Below, piece after piece: positions 27,455 to 36,138 of a stretch of DNA of 45,495 bases. Positions within the stretch are counted from its first letter, which is position 1. Every line of letters begins with the position of its first letter. The translations under genes were made by a program, and so were the position numbers. Source of the stretch: Gemmatimonas phototrophica. Lineage in GTDB: Bacteria; Latescibacterota; UBA2968; UBA8231. The DNA is taken from NCBI GenBank assembly GCA_945861755.1, contig CAMAVQ010000015.1, positions 1 through 45,495 of the forward strand, read 5' to 3'. The notes under the pieces were generated by a model. It did not search any database, had not been told where the DNA came from, and was given only the letters and a program-made list of their open reading frames with translations.

Positions 27455-28852
27455 TTGCCATCTCCAATAATAACAACACTTCGAACCAGCCGTCAACGCT
27501 GCCGCGTTTTGCTGCGGCAAGGGGGGTTTTTGTTTCCTGACGAAAACGAGACGTTGCGCCAGCGTCTGGTCCGGAGGTTTACCTCCGCCAACTCCAGGTT
27601 CTGGCTGCTGGCTGCCTGTCTGCCGCTTTTGACGATCCTGCGCCTGGGCGTATTCTGGCTCCCCTCCCAGGCACCCCCTGAACTTTCCACCGACCTGGAG
27701 CCCCTGACGGTGGCCCCTGAGCCCCAGCGGTTGAGGCGGACCCTGGGTAACGACGATTCGATCTACCAATCCCTCAAGCGGCAGCCCCTTTCCGAGACGC
27801 AGGTCGTCGAACTGATCGAGGCCATCAAGCCGGTCTTTAATCTGAGAAGCGATTCCCGACCTTTGGACCGCTACACCCTGGTGCTGGACCCGGGTGGGGA
27901 GGTTCAGCGCTTTGAGTACCTGCCCCTGCGCGAGCCGGAGCGACCTTTGGTAGTTGAGCGGCAGGAGGGCCGGCTGGTGGGCCGCCGGAACGTGCTGCCC
28001 CTCGAGAAGCGCACCGAAGCCATCGAGGTGCGCATCGTCGACAATATGTCCAACGCCATCGAGAACGCCGGGGAAGGCCAGGAACTGACGGACCAGATCG
28101 CCGACGAGGTTTTTGGTTCGGTCATCAACTTCACCAAGGACCTGCGCCGCGGGGACCGCCTGGGCATCGTCTGCGAAAAGTTCTACCAGAACGGCCACTT
28201 CATCCGTTATGGGCAGGTGCTCCTGGCCAAATACAACGGGGCAGAGGTGGCCCAAGTGGGGGTCTATTATAAAGACCCAGAAGGCCGCAAAAGCTATTAC
28301 GACCTCCAGGGCAATTCGCTCAAGCGGATGTTCATGAACTACCCCGTTCCTTTCCGCGGCATCAACTCCCACTTCAACGCCGCCCGCTTCCATCCGGTCC
28401 TGAAAATGACCCGCCCTCACCTGGGCACCGACTACGCTGCCAGGCAAGGGACGCTGGTCTGGGCTTCGGCCGGCGGGAAAGTGGTGCGTGCGGGTTGGGA
28501 CGGCGGCGGTTATGGAAACATGGTTGAGGTCGACCACGGCAACGGGTATCGCACCCGCTACGGCCACCTGAGCAAGGTCTCCGTCCGGGCTGGGCAGCGG
28601 GTGGACCAGAAGACCCCCTTGGGTTTGGTGGGCGCCACGGGTCTGGCCACCGGGCCCCACCTCCATTTCGAAGTGATCAAGAACGGAAAACAAATCAATC
28701 CCGAGAAAGTCAACCGCGACGCTCTGGGTGCCCCACTGCCAAAAAACGCGCTGGCCGATTTTGCCGCGCAGCGCGACCAATATCTTTCCCTGCTGGCCGG
28801 CAGCACCCAGGTGGCGGCGCACCTGAGTCCGTCGGTGTCCGTGGCTGAATGA
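27455..28852 (+). CDS. M23 family metallopeptidase (LytM/NlpD-type)
   Basis: A protein of up to 465 aa. A basic N-terminus precedes a membrane anchor (~49-69). Residues ~95-290 are a CsgG-unlike beta/alpha spacer resembling the N-domain of MepM-type endopeptidases. The LytM domain at ~315-420 carries H322-x3-D326 (HLGTDY), H371 and the HLH pair at 402-404, so all zinc ligands are present and activity is likely. It should cut peptidoglycan crosslinks in the periplasm. The start is uncertain: TTG 27455 is the longest option, but the promoter position favours a later codon. The following small gene lies 15 nt downstream. Confidence 0.9.
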   Translation: MPSPIITTLRTSRQRCRVLLRQGGFLFPDENETLRQRLVRRFTSANSRFWLLAACLPLLTILRLGVFWLPSQAPPELSTDLEPLTVAPEPQRLRRTLGNDDSIYQSLKRQPLSETQVVELIEAIKPVFNLRSDSRPLDRYTLVLDPGGEVQRFEYLPLREPERPLVVERQEGRLVGRRNVLPLEKRTEAIEVRIVDNMSNAIENAGEGQELTDQIADEVFGSVINFTKDLRRGDRLGIVCEKFYQNGHFIRYGQVLLAKYNGAEVAQVGVYYKDPEGRKSYYDLQGNSLKRMFMNYPVPFRGINSHFNAARFHPVLKMTRPHLGTDYAARQGTLVWASAGGKVVRAGWDGGGYGNMVEVDHGNGYRTRYGHLSKVSVRAGQRVDQKTPLGLVGATGLATGPHLHFEVIKNGKQINPEKVNRDALGAPLPKNALADFAAQRDQYLSLLAGSTQVAAHLSPSVSVAE

Positions 28853-28867
28853 TCCTGGCAGCATAGT

Positions 28868-29275
28868 ATGGAAGAGAATATCCTCGACCGGGTGGAGGCC
28901 GTGGCTGAAGCCGACGGCCGTTACCAGAAGGCAGGATATCTTTTTCTCTATGAAGCCTTGCAGCACACGGTGGGAAAGATGGGCAAGACGGCGCTGCCCA
29001 AGGAACAGCGCCACGTGTCTGGCCGGGACCTGCTCCAGGGCATCAGCGAATACGGCCTGGATCAGTTCGGCCCCCTGACCCGCTCGGTCTTCGCCCACTG
29101 GGGCATCAGCCGAACCGCTGATTTCGGCCGTATGGTCTTCAACCTGATCGAAGCCGAGCTGATGAGCAAGACGCCCCAGGACTGCGTCGAGGACTTTGTC
29201 GAGGTCTACGACTTCGCCGAAGAGTTCGACTGGAAGAAGCGCAAAGCCCAGTTCAAGCGATTACCTGCCAGCTGA
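28868..29275 (+). CDS. Minf_1886 family protein (PVC-type small conserved protein)
   Basis: A 135-aa soluble protein with the family layout: an N-terminal YQKAGYLFLYEALQHTV, then RHVSGRDLLQGISEYGLDQFGPLTRSVFAHWGI, a DFGRMVFNLIEAELMSKTPQD helix, and a DFVEVYDFAEEFDW end. It was first described in Planctomycetes and Verrucomicrobia and occurs in other phyla. The function is unknown; several family members sit near envelope genes. It lies 15 nt after the M23 gene and 6 nt before larC, so it is likely in one transcript. Confidence 0.85.
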   Translation: MEENILDRVEAVAEADGRYQKAGYLFLYEALQHTVGKMGKTALPKEQRHVSGRDLLQGISEYGLDQFGPLTRSVFAHWGISRTADFGRMVFNLIEAELMSKTPQDCVEDFVEVYDFAEEFDWKKRKAQFKRLPAS

Positions 29276-29281
29276 TCCCCG

Positions 29282-30616
29282 ATGAAAATTGCGTATTTCG
29301 ACTGCTTTTCCGGCATCAGTGGTGACATGGTGCTGGGCGCGCTGGTCGATGCCGGGCTCGACCCGGCGCTGCTGCAGGCCGAGCTAGACAAGCTGGAGTT
29401 GCCCGGACTCAGCCTGAGTTTCGAGCGCACCAGCCGGCAGGCCATTGCGGCCACCCTGGCCCAGGTGCAGCTTGGCGGCGATCCCATCGCTCCTGAACGG
29501 GAACACCACCTGGAACCGGGGCAGGGAAGCGATCACAGCCACGACCACGATCATGGCCACTCTCACGATCACCCCCACCCTCATTCCCACCCACCTTCAC
29601 TGGCGTACGAACACGCCGCGCCGCCCAAGCGGGATCACGGGCCTAGCCCCGAGCACGGGCACCACCACCTGGGCGATATCCTCGCGCGCATCCGCAGCAG
29701 CCGCCTCGACGCTGAGGTGAAGGAGAAGGCCTGCCGCATCTTTGAGCGCCTGGCCGAGGCCGAGGCCCAGGTCCATGGGCTGCCGCCCGATCAGGTCCAT
29801 CTCCACGAGGTGGGGGCCATGGACGCGGTGGCCGATATCGTCGGTGCGGTGGCGGGCTTGCGCCTCCTGGGGGTGGAAAAAGTTTATTCGTCGGCCCTGC
29901 GCGACGGCACTGGGTTTGTGCGCTGCGCCCACGGCCGCTACCCGGTGCCGGTGCCCGGGGTGCTGGCCCTGTGCCGCGACATCCCCTTTGAGCAGACGGA
30001 GATCCGCGCCGAGTTGGTCACCCCCACCGGGGCGGCGATCATCACCACCCTGGCCAGTGCCTGGGGGCCGGCCCCGCCCTTTCGCCTGGAGCGGGTGGGA
30101 TACGGGGCGGGCCGGCGTCAGTTGGAGGAAATCCCCAACGTCCTGCGCATCCGCATCGGCCATACTGCGCAGGCCTACCAGCAGGAGCGGGCGGTGCTGG
30201 TGGAGGCCAATATCGACGACATGAACCCCGAGGTGTACGGGTACCTGAGCGAGCGGCTGCTGGAACAGGGGGTGTGGGATGTGTACCTTACCCCGATACA
30301 GATGAAAAAGGGGCGGCCCGGCACCTTGCTCAGTGTGTTGGCCGGTGAGGAGCAGGTGGACCTGGTGGTGGAGTTACTGCTGGCCGAGACCACCACTCTG
30401 GGGGTGCGCTTTCACTCGGTGGAGCGCCGCAAGTTGGAACGGGGCAGTATCACCGTGGAGACGGGGTACGGCCTGGTGCGTATCAAGGTGGGACACCTGG
30501 GCGAGCGGCGTCGCTATGCCCCCGAATACGAAGACTGCGCCCGCCTGGCCCGCCAGCATCAGGTGCCCTTGCTTCAAGTTTACGAGGCGGCCAGGGCCGC
30601 TTTGCCGGAGGAGTAA
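29282..30616 (+). CDS. larC: Nickel-pincer cofactor biosynthesis protein LarC
   Basis: A 444-aa protein. It begins KIAYFDCFSGISGDMVLGALVDAG. A His-rich insert follows at residues ~75-130 (18 His, including HSHDHDHGHSHDH), then HLHEVGAMDAVADIVG (~179-194), a TPTGAAIIT stretch, EANIDDMNPEVYGYL near 310, and KKGRPGTLLSVL. LarC inserts nickel into the pyridinium dithiocarboxylate cofactor using CTP. It is one continuous frame here, whereas in some species it is split by a programmed frameshift. No larB, larE or lactate racemase is in the window. Confidence 0.93.
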   Translation: MKIAYFDCFSGISGDMVLGALVDAGLDPALLQAELDKLELPGLSLSFERTSRQAIAATLAQVQLGGDPIAPEREHHLEPGQGSDHSHDHDHGHSHDHPHPHSHPPSLAYEHAAPPKRDHGPSPEHGHHHLGDILARIRSSRLDAEVKEKACRIFERLAEAEAQVHGLPPDQVHLHEVGAMDAVADIVGAVAGLRLLGVEKVYSSALRDGTGFVRCAHGRYPVPVPGVLALCRDIPFEQTEIRAELVTPTGAAIITTLASAWGPAPPFRLERVGYGAGRRQLEEIPNVLRIRIGHTAQAYQQERAVLVEANIDDMNPEVYGYLSERLLEQGVWDVYLTPIQMKKGRPGTLLSVLAGEEQVDLVVELLLAETTTLGVRFHSVERRKLERGSITVETGYGLVRIKVGHLGERRRYAPEYEDCARLARQHQVPLLQVYEAARAALPEE

Positions 30617-30621
30617 ACACC

Positions 30622-31380
30622 ATGCACACGGGAAAATGCGCACTGCTGGTGCTGGGGTTGTTGTTGGGGGTAGCCAGGGCTCAAGAAGGGGTGGAGGAGG
30701 GCCTGCTGGCCGAGATGGGGGCGCTGCTGCCGCTGCCGGCCGGGGAGGGGGGCAAACGTTTTGCGCTGGGGGATGTACACGGTTTTGTGCATGTCTATGA
30801 GCAGCGCGAGAGTGGCGGCTACGCCGAGATCTGGGTCAGCGAGTACTTTGAGGGGGGCCTCGGCGGTCTCTTTTTGGCCGACGCCGACGCCGACGGCAAG
30901 GAGGAATTAATCGTCTACACCGACCAGGGCCGCTTCCTGTTCCTCGACTCCCAGACCTATAAAACCATCTGGAGCAACCCGCCCCACGAGTACCAGCGGA
31001 TTAGTGCCATGCTGGTGCGCAACATCGACGACGACCCCGCCCTCGAACTGATCTTCTGCGCCGACGGCCGCCTGGTGATCTACGACGGGAAGGATTACTT
31101 CGAGGAGTGGCGCAGCACTCAGACCGACCTGGCCAGCGCCCAGATCCTGGTGGCCGACGTGGATGGGGACGGGGCCGAGGAAATCGTGCTCAACGACGGC
31201 TATGTCTTCGACGCCCGTTTTCACGATCTGGAATGGCAGTCGCCCGAATCCTTTGGGGAACGCCTGGGGTTGCGCGATGTGGACGAGGACGGCATCCCCG
31301 AGGTGATCGGGGAGTTTCAGGGGCGTTTTCTGCGCATCTTCGACATCGATTTGCGGCGCGAGAAATCGGCGCGGCGCTGA
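30622..31380 (+). CDS. Exported FG-GAP/VCBS-like repeat protein
   Basis: A 252-aa protein with a signal peptide (MHTGKCALLVLGLLLGVARA, cleavage near 20). At least three beta-propeller-type repeats with acidic loops follow: ADADADGKEELIVY, VDGDGAEEIVLND and RDVDEDGIPEVIGE. These Asp loops resemble calcium-binding FG-GAP blades. With only 3-4 visible blades it is shorter than a full seven-blade propeller. It starts 5 nt after larC, behind a good GGAGG. The function is unknown; surface binding is likely. Confidence 0.82.
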   Translation: MHTGKCALLVLGLLLGVARAQEGVEEGLLAEMGALLPLPAGEGGKRFALGDVHGFVHVYEQRESGGYAEIWVSEYFEGGLGGLFLADADADGKEELIVYTDQGRFLFLDSQTYKTIWSNPPHEYQRISAMLVRNIDDDPALELIFCADGRLVIYDGKDYFEEWRSTQTDLASAQILVADVDGDGAEEIVLNDGYVFDARFHDLEWQSPESFGERLGLRDVDEDGIPEVIGEFQGRFLRIFDIDLRREKSARR

Positions 31381-31394
31381 GCGCCGCACCTCTA

Positions 31395-31423
31395 TTGACA
31401 CCTGTTAGCGCGGCTCCTAACTT
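31395..31423 (+). promoter_or_regulatory. Possible promoter upstream of the sugar-phosphate isomerase
   Basis: A perfect TTGACA (31395-31400) with a 17-bp spacer precedes TAACTT, a weak -10 (3/6). It lies 60 bp upstream of the isomerase ATG, which has a strong AAGGAG. Confidence 0.35.
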
Positions 31424-31483
31424 GTGCCCAGAATAAGGGGCGCGGTTCTGCGGGCGCGCGGATGACAAAAAAGGAGAAGAATC

Positions 31484-32482
31484 ATGGCGAGAAGACCGGT
31501 CACATTGTTCACCGGCCAGTGGGCCGACCTGCCGCTGGAGAAGCTGGCCCAGATGGCCAGCGAATGGGGGTATGACGGCCTCGAACTGGCCTGCTGGGGG
31601 GATCACTTTGAGGTGGACAAGGCCCTGGAGAAGGATAGCTATTGCCAGAGCCGGCACGATATCCTGGCCAAGTACGGGCTCAAGGTGTGGGCCATCAGCA
31701 ACCACCTGGCCGGGCAGGCGGTGTGCGACCTGATCGATGAGCGCCACAAGAGTATTCTGCCCCCGCGCATCTGGGGCAGCGGCAAACCCGAAGAGGTACG
31801 CAAGCGGGCCGCTGAGGAGATGAAGAAGACTGCGGCGGCGGCCAAGGCCCTGGGGGTCAAGGTGGTCAATGGTTTCACCGGGTCCTCGATCTGGCACCTG
31901 ATTTACTCTTTCCCGCCCACCAGCCCGGCGATGGTCGATGCCGGTTATAGCGACTTCGCCGCCCGCTGGAATCCCATCCTCGACGAGTTCAAAAAGCACA
32001 AGATCCGCTTCGCCCTCGAGGTACACCCCACCGAGATCGCCTACGACATCGTCACTGCCGAGCGGGCCATCGAGGCCCTCAAGGGGCGCAAGGAATTCGG
32101 TTTCAACTTCGATCCTTCCCACCTGCTGTGGCAGTGCGTCGATCCGGTGAAGTTCATCTACGAGTTTGGCGACCGCATCTACCACGTCCACGTCAAGGAT
32201 GCCATCCAAAACCTCGACGGCCGCAGCGGCATTCTCGGCAGCCACCTGAACTTTGGCGATCCGCGCCGAGGGTGGGATTTCCGCTCGCCCGGCCGGGGTG
32301 GGGTTGACTTCGAGGAGATCATCCGGGCCCTCAACAACGTCAAATACAAGGGCCCGCTCTCGGTGGAGTGGGAGGACAGCGGCATGGCCCGTGAGCACGG
32401 GGCCAGGGAAGCCTGCGATTTTGTGCGCGAGATGGACTTCGAGTCCTCGGGTTTGGCCTTCGACGCAGCCTTCGCCAAGTAG
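31484..32482 (+). CDS. Sugar phosphate isomerase/epimerase (xylose isomerase-like TIM barrel)
   Basis: A 332-aa TIM-barrel protein. Metal-binding positions are visible: E in FALEVHPTE (~185), D and H in NFDPSHLLW (~210), HVHVKDA (~231-237) and the final E in LSVEWED (~300). Family members isomerise or epimerise sugars and polyols such as inosose or ketoses. Its natural partner is probably the Gfo/Idh/MocA oxidoreductase at 37893-39026, because these two types commonly sit together; here about 5.4 kb separate them. The substrate is unknown. It is followed by a 13-bp hairpin at 32503. Confidence 0.92.
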   Translation: MARRPVTLFTGQWADLPLEKLAQMASEWGYDGLELACWGDHFEVDKALEKDSYCQSRHDILAKYGLKVWAISNHLAGQAVCDLIDERHKSILPPRIWGSGKPEEVRKRAAEEMKKTAAAAKALGVKVVNGFTGSSIWHLIYSFPPTSPAMVDAGYSDFAARWNPILDEFKKHKIRFALEVHPTEIAYDIVTAERAIEALKGRKEFGFNFDPSHLLWQCVDPVKFIYEFGDRIYHVHVKDAIQNLDGRSGILGSHLNFGDPRRGWDFRSPGRGGVDFEEIIRALNNVKYKGPLSVEWEDSGMAREHGAREACDFVREMDFESSGLAFDAAFAK

Positions 32483-32502
32483 GTCCACCGCCTTTGGGGA
32501 CG

Positions 32503-32532
32503 ATGGCCTTCGGCAAGACTGCCGGAGGCCAT
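32503..32532 (+). terminator. Hairpin after the isomerase gene
   Basis: A 13-bp stem with one wobble pair and an AGAC loop (ATGGCCTTCGGCA / TGCCGGAGGCCAT) sits 21 nt after the isomerase stop. No clean T-run follows, so it is a weak terminator or an mRNA-stabilising element. Confidence 0.5.
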
Positions 32533-32551
32533 TGTGCTATTCAGGACGCCC

Positions 32552-33178
32552 ATGCCTCGACTCGGCCTCTTCTTGTTGATTCTGGCGCTGGCCGGCCTGG
32601 CCGGCGCGCAGGTTCCGGCGCCGGTCGCCGCCCCGGCCGACACCGCCATGCAACGGGCGCTGGCGCAGGTGCGCCAGGTGCTGGTCTCGCCCCGCGAGCA
32701 GGCCTTTGCCCAGGTGCTGGTGAGCGCCGAGGTACTGCGCGATCCGCGCGATACCTCCTTCTACGATATCGTCGTGCGTTTCGATCCGGAGCGGTACCGC
32801 GATCCGTACCTGGGCCGGTATCCGCTGACCTTTGAGGATCAGTGTCTGCTGTGGGGCAAACGACTGGCCCTGTACTCCCGGATCGCCTCCTGGAAGGCCG
32901 GGCGTTTCTACCTGCACGACCTGGCTAGCGGCCACCAGGTCTGGGTGGACCTGGCGACTGCCCGCCTGCTCTCGCCCCCTTATGGCACCCCGCCCAAAAC
33001 CAAGACCTTCGCCGCCTGGCTGCCCTACATCCACCACAGTCCACCCAGCACCGAGCCGCGGGCGCTGGGCAGTTGGCTGCGGCTGATGGTGGAGGAGTCG
33101 CGGGACCTGGTGCTCTACCAGTGGCGGGCCGTCCGTCCCGACACGACCCTTCCCGCCGACTCGCTGGGGGGCCGGTGA
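32552..33178 (+). CDS. Exported protein of unknown family
   Basis: A 208-aa protein with a signal peptide (MPRLGLFLLILALAGLAGAQ). The mature part has no motif that I recognise; Trp, Tyr, Arg and Pro are frequent in the middle (LYSRIASWKAGRFYLHDL). The ATG at 32552 is preferred to the in-frame GTG at 32534, because the latter begins at the foot of the hairpin and adds residues before the signal peptide. Its stop overlaps the GTG start of the following substrate-binding protein, so it may belong to that transporter operon. Confidence 0.75.
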   Translation: MPRLGLFLLILALAGLAGAQVPAPVAAPADTAMQRALAQVRQVLVSPREQAFAQVLVSAEVLRDPRDTSFYDIVVRFDPERYRDPYLGRYPLTFEDQCLLWGKRLALYSRIASWKAGRFYLHDLASGHQVWVDLATARLLSPPYGTPPKTKTFAAWLPYIHHSPPSTEPRALGSWLRLMVEESRDLVLYQWRAVRPDTTLPADSLGGR

Positions 33179-34725
33179 AGCGGTGGTGGCTGGTCCTGGG
33201 GCTGGCCTGGCTGTCCTGTGGCCAGCATCCTCTAGACGTGTTGGTCTTTGGGCGCGGCTCCGACTCGGTGGGCCTGGACCCAGCTCTGGAGAACGACGGG
33301 GAATCCTTCAAGGTCTGCGACAATCTCTACGAAACCCTGGTCACCTACGAGCGGCAGAGCACGGCCATCCGCCCGCTTTTGGCCCGTTCCTGGGAGGTGA
33401 GCGCGGATCGGCTGGTTTGGACCTTCCACCTGCGCACGGATGTGTCTTTGCACGACGGCACGCCCTTCAATGCCCCGGCCATGCTTTTCTCCCTGGGCCG
33501 GCAGTTCTTTGCCGACCACCCCTTCCACCAGGTGCAGGGGGCCTTCAAATACTGGAAGGATATGGGCATGGACGAGATCATCGCCGGCATGGAGGCCCCG
33601 GACGACTCGACCTTGGTGGTGCGCCTCAAGGAGCCCAACGCGCCCTTCCTCTCAAATCTGGCGATGAATTTTTGCGCCGCGGTCAGTCCCACCGCAGTGG
33701 AGAAATACGGCCGCGACTACTTTAGGCACCCGGTGGGCACGGGTCCTTTTCGCCTGGTCGAATGGCGCAAGGACGAGCGGCTGGTGCTGGAGCGCAATGA
33801 GGACTACTGGGGTGAAAAGGCCCGCTTGCGCCGGCTGATCTTTAAACCGGTGCAGGACCCGTCGGTGCGTTTCCTCGAACTGAAGACCGGGGCGGTGCAG
33901 GGCATCGACGACCTCAACCCCGAACTGGTACCCGAGGTCCAGGCCGACCCCCAACTGCAGTTGCTCATCCAACCGGGTATGAACGTGGGGTACCTGGCCA
34001 TGAACATGGATAGACATCCTTTTGACAACCATCTGGTGCGCCTGGCCCTCAACCACGCCATCGACAAGCAGTCGCTGGTGGACAACTTCTACCAGGGCCT
34101 GGCCCAAGCCGCGGTGAACCCCATTCCGCCCACCATGTGGGGCTACAACGACACCATCGCCGCCTATGCCCACGATCCGGAACGGGCCGTGGAGCTCCTG
34201 CGCCAGGCCGGCTTCCCCACAGGCTTCGACACCGAGCTGTGGGCGATGCCAGTGTCGCGTCCGTACATGCCCCAGCCCGACAAGATCGCCCAGGCCATCC
34301 AGGCCGACCTGGCCAAGGTGGGGGTGCGGGCCCAGATCGTGCAGTGGGAGTGGGGCACCTACCTGGACAAGGTGTCCAATGGCGAGCACCCCATGGCGCT
34401 CTTGGGGTGGACCGGGGACAACGGCGACCCCGACAATTTCCTCTACGTGCTACTCGACCTGGCGGCGGCGGAGAAGCCGGCGGCCAACATCGCCTTCTAT
34501 CGCAGCGAAGAGGTACATCGCTTGTTGGGCGAGGCGCGCCGCCAGCCCGACCAGGCCCTGCGGGCCCACCTGTATCGGCAGGTGCAGGAACTGGTCCACC
34601 GCGACGCGCCCTGGGTGCCCTTGGTACACGCCACCCAGACCATCACCTTTGGCCGGCAGGTGCGGGGTTTTGCCCTGCATCCGACGGGCAGTCACTGGTT
34701 TCACCAGGTTTTCCTGGAGCAGTAG
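33175..34725 (+). CDS. ABC transporter substrate-binding protein, family 5 (peptide/nickel type)
   Basis: A 516-aa periplasmic protein with an N-terminal signal (MKRWWLVLGLAWLSCG, a possible but atypical lipobox). The body is family 5: NLYETLVTYE, VWTFHLRTDVSLHDGTPFNA, YFRHPVGTGPFRLVEW (~181-196), and RLALNHAIDKQSLV (~285-298). It captures oligopeptides, nickel chelates or similar compounds for an ABC importer. The start is GTG at 33175, overlapping the previous stop (GTGA). Permease B follows after 2 nt. No ATPase gene is present in the window. Confidence 0.93.
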   Translation: MKRWWLVLGLAWLSCGQHPLDVLVFGRGSDSVGLDPALENDGESFKVCDNLYETLVTYERQSTAIRPLLARSWEVSADRLVWTFHLRTDVSLHDGTPFNAPAMLFSLGRQFFADHPFHQVQGAFKYWKDMGMDEIIAGMEAPDDSTLVVRLKEPNAPFLSNLAMNFCAAVSPTAVEKYGRDYFRHPVGTGPFRLVEWRKDERLVLERNEDYWGEKARLRRLIFKPVQDPSVRFLELKTGAVQGIDDLNPELVPEVQADPQLQLLIQPGMNVGYLAMNMDRHPFDNHLVRLALNHAIDKQSLVDNFYQGLAQAAVNPIPPTMWGYNDTIAAYAHDPERAVELLRQAGFPTGFDTELWAMPVSRPYMPQPDKIAQAIQADLAKVGVRAQIVQWEWGTYLDKVSNGEHPMALLGWTGDNGDPDNFLYVLLDLAAAEKPAANIAFYRSEEVHRLLGEARRQPDQALRAHLYRQVQELVHRDAPWVPLVHATQTITFGRQVRGFALHPTGSHWFHQVFLEQ

Positions 34726-34727
34726 CC

Positions 34728-35732
34728 ATGTACCTGTTCATCCTCAAGCGCCTGGGCCTGGCCATCCCCACCTTTGTGGGGATCTCGGTACTGGTCTTTC
34801 TGATGATCCACCTGGTGCCCGGCGACCCGGCGCAGATCATGTTGGGCGAGCGGGCCGACGCGCAGAGCGTGGCAGCGCTGCGGGCCGAACTGGGCCTGGA
34901 CCAGCCGCTCTATGTGCAATTCACCCGCTTCTTCGGGGACCTGCTGCGGGGGAATCTGGGCTATTCGGTACATACCCACGAGCTGATCAGCGCTGACCTG
35001 GCCCGCCGGTTTCCGGCCACCTGCGAGCTGGCCTTCTTCAGCATGCTGATCGCGGTGGTGGTGGGGGTGGGCGCCGGGGTGCTGGCGGCGGTGCGCCGGG
35101 GCGGGCTGCTCGACTACCTGTGTATGGTGGGGGCCACGGCCGGCATCTCCATCCCCATCTTCTGGCTGGCGCTGATGCTGATCCTGCTCCTGGGGGTGCA
35201 TCTGCCGCTCTTGCCCATCTCCGGGCGCATCTCGGCCCATCTGGATTTTGTCCCGCGCACCCACTTCTACCTGTTCGACGCCCTGCTGGCCGGGGACTGG
35301 GCGGCCCTGGGGGATTTGCTCTGGCACCTGGTGCTGCCGGCGCTGGCACTGAGCACGGTGCCCCTGGCGGTGATTGCCCGCATGACCCGAGCCAGTCTGC
35401 TGGAGGTGCTGGGCGAGGACTATATCCGCACCGCCTGGGCCAAGGGGTTGAGGGAGAGCCAGGTCATCTGGCGTCACGCCCTCAAGAATGCCTTTATCCC
35501 GGTGCTGACGGTCATCGGCATGGAGTTCGGCTACCTGCTGGGGGGAGCCATCATCACCGAGACGGTTTTCGCCTGGCCGGGGGTGGGGCGCTGGCTCTTT
35601 TTGGCGGTGCAGGCGCGCGACTTTCGCGCGGTGCAGGGCGGGGTGCTGCTGCTGGCCGGGATCTTTATCCTCGTCAACCTGGTGACCGACCTGCTCTACG
35701 CCTGGCTGGACCCGAGGATCAAGTACGACTAG
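34728..35732 (+). CDS. ABC transporter permease, DppB/OppB-like
   Basis: A 334-aa inner-membrane permease with six or more helices. The N-terminus is typical of DppB (FILKRLGLAIPTFVGISVLVFLMIHLVPGDP). The EAA loop lies near residues 223-243 (DYIRTAWAKGLRESQVIWRHALKNA) and the C-terminus ends VNLVTDLLYAWLDPRIKY, also typical of the family. In such operons permease C normally comes next; here the sequence after the stop is a scar of toxin and restriction gene fragments, and permease C is on the opposite strand at 41718-42563. Confidence 0.94.
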   Translation: MYLFILKRLGLAIPTFVGISVLVFLMIHLVPGDPAQIMLGERADAQSVAALRAELGLDQPLYVQFTRFFGDLLRGNLGYSVHTHELISADLARRFPATCELAFFSMLIAVVVGVGAGVLAAVRRGGLLDYLCMVGATAGISIPIFWLALMLILLLGVHLPLLPISGRISAHLDFVPRTHFYLFDALLAGDWAALGDLLWHLVLPALALSTVPLAVIARMTRASLLEVLGEDYIRTAWAKGLRESQVIWRHALKNAFIPVLTVIGMEFGYLLGGAIITETVFAWPGVGRWLFLAVQARDFRAVQGGVLLLAGIFILVNLVTDLLYAWLDPRIKYD

Positions 35733-35740
35733 GAGGCTGC

Positions 35741-35836
35741 TTCGGATATCTCTATAAGCCGCTTGTAGATTCCTGGATGCTGTACGACAATTCGGCAGAG
35801 GCACCACAACTGCTTGAAAAAGGGGGTACCCCATGA
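35741..35836 (+). pseudogene. Zeta-toxin C-terminal remnant
   Basis: Thirty-one in-frame codons (FGYLYKPLVDSWMLYDNSAE..LLEKGG) end in a TGA that overlaps the next ATG. The LYxPLxDSWxLYDNS pattern matches the C-terminal end of zeta-toxin family kinases. The rest of the gene is missing; upstream is the stop of permease B at 35732. The ATGA overlap with the following ORF looks like an original operon junction. Confidence 0.62.
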
Positions 35837-36138
35837 GTAATCAGCCACTTCATGTGGACCGGGATATGGAAGGGGTAGATGCAGCCCTGCGCCGCGCTGC
35901 CCGCAGAGCCCGCGAGTTGGGAGAGCAGACGGGTACGCCGGTCTATGTGCTGCGGGATGGGAAGATTGTCGATCTCACGGCAGAGGAGCTGTCGAACGGG
36001 GGACCAGAAAAGGAAGCGAGGCAGACGTGGTGTTGCCTGGATTCGGAGGGAGCAAGGACTACGCCAAGTTTCGCGCCAAGGCGCAGGTATTTCTGCGGAT
36101 GCATCGAGATTTCGTCGCGATCTACAAGCTGCGGATGA
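35833..36138 (+). CDS. Small antitoxin-like ORF with an out-of-frame tail
   Basis: A 101-codon ORF. Residues 1-57 look native ([20 protein letters not shown] then [18 protein letters not shown]), like small proteins found beside zeta-toxin genes. The function is not established; partner or antitoxin is inference. After about residue 57 the Cys- and Ser-rich tail is the +1 reading of the HsdR fragment, so the gene was probably fused to foreign sequence at its 3' end. The ATG at 35833 overlaps the zeta-toxin stop. Confidence 0.5.
   Translation: MSNQPLHVDRDMEGVDAALRRAARRARELGEQTGTPVYVLRDGKIVDLTAEELSNGGPEKEARQTWCCLDSEGARTTPSFAPRRRYFCGCIEISSRSTSCG

Noticed and set aside
27437..29098. 553-codon open frame on the minus strand
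   Set aside because: It is antisense to the M23 peptidase gene, lacks any family motif and reflects GC-rich third codon positions.
29282..30616. LarC programmed frameshift
   Set aside because: The gene is a single uninterrupted frame with all conserved segments, so no frameshift is needed.
31371..31387. 7-bp hairpin spanning the stop codon of the FG-GAP gene (GCGGCGC/GCGCCGC) as a terminator
   Set aside because: It is very short and no T-run follows, so transcription termination is not supported.
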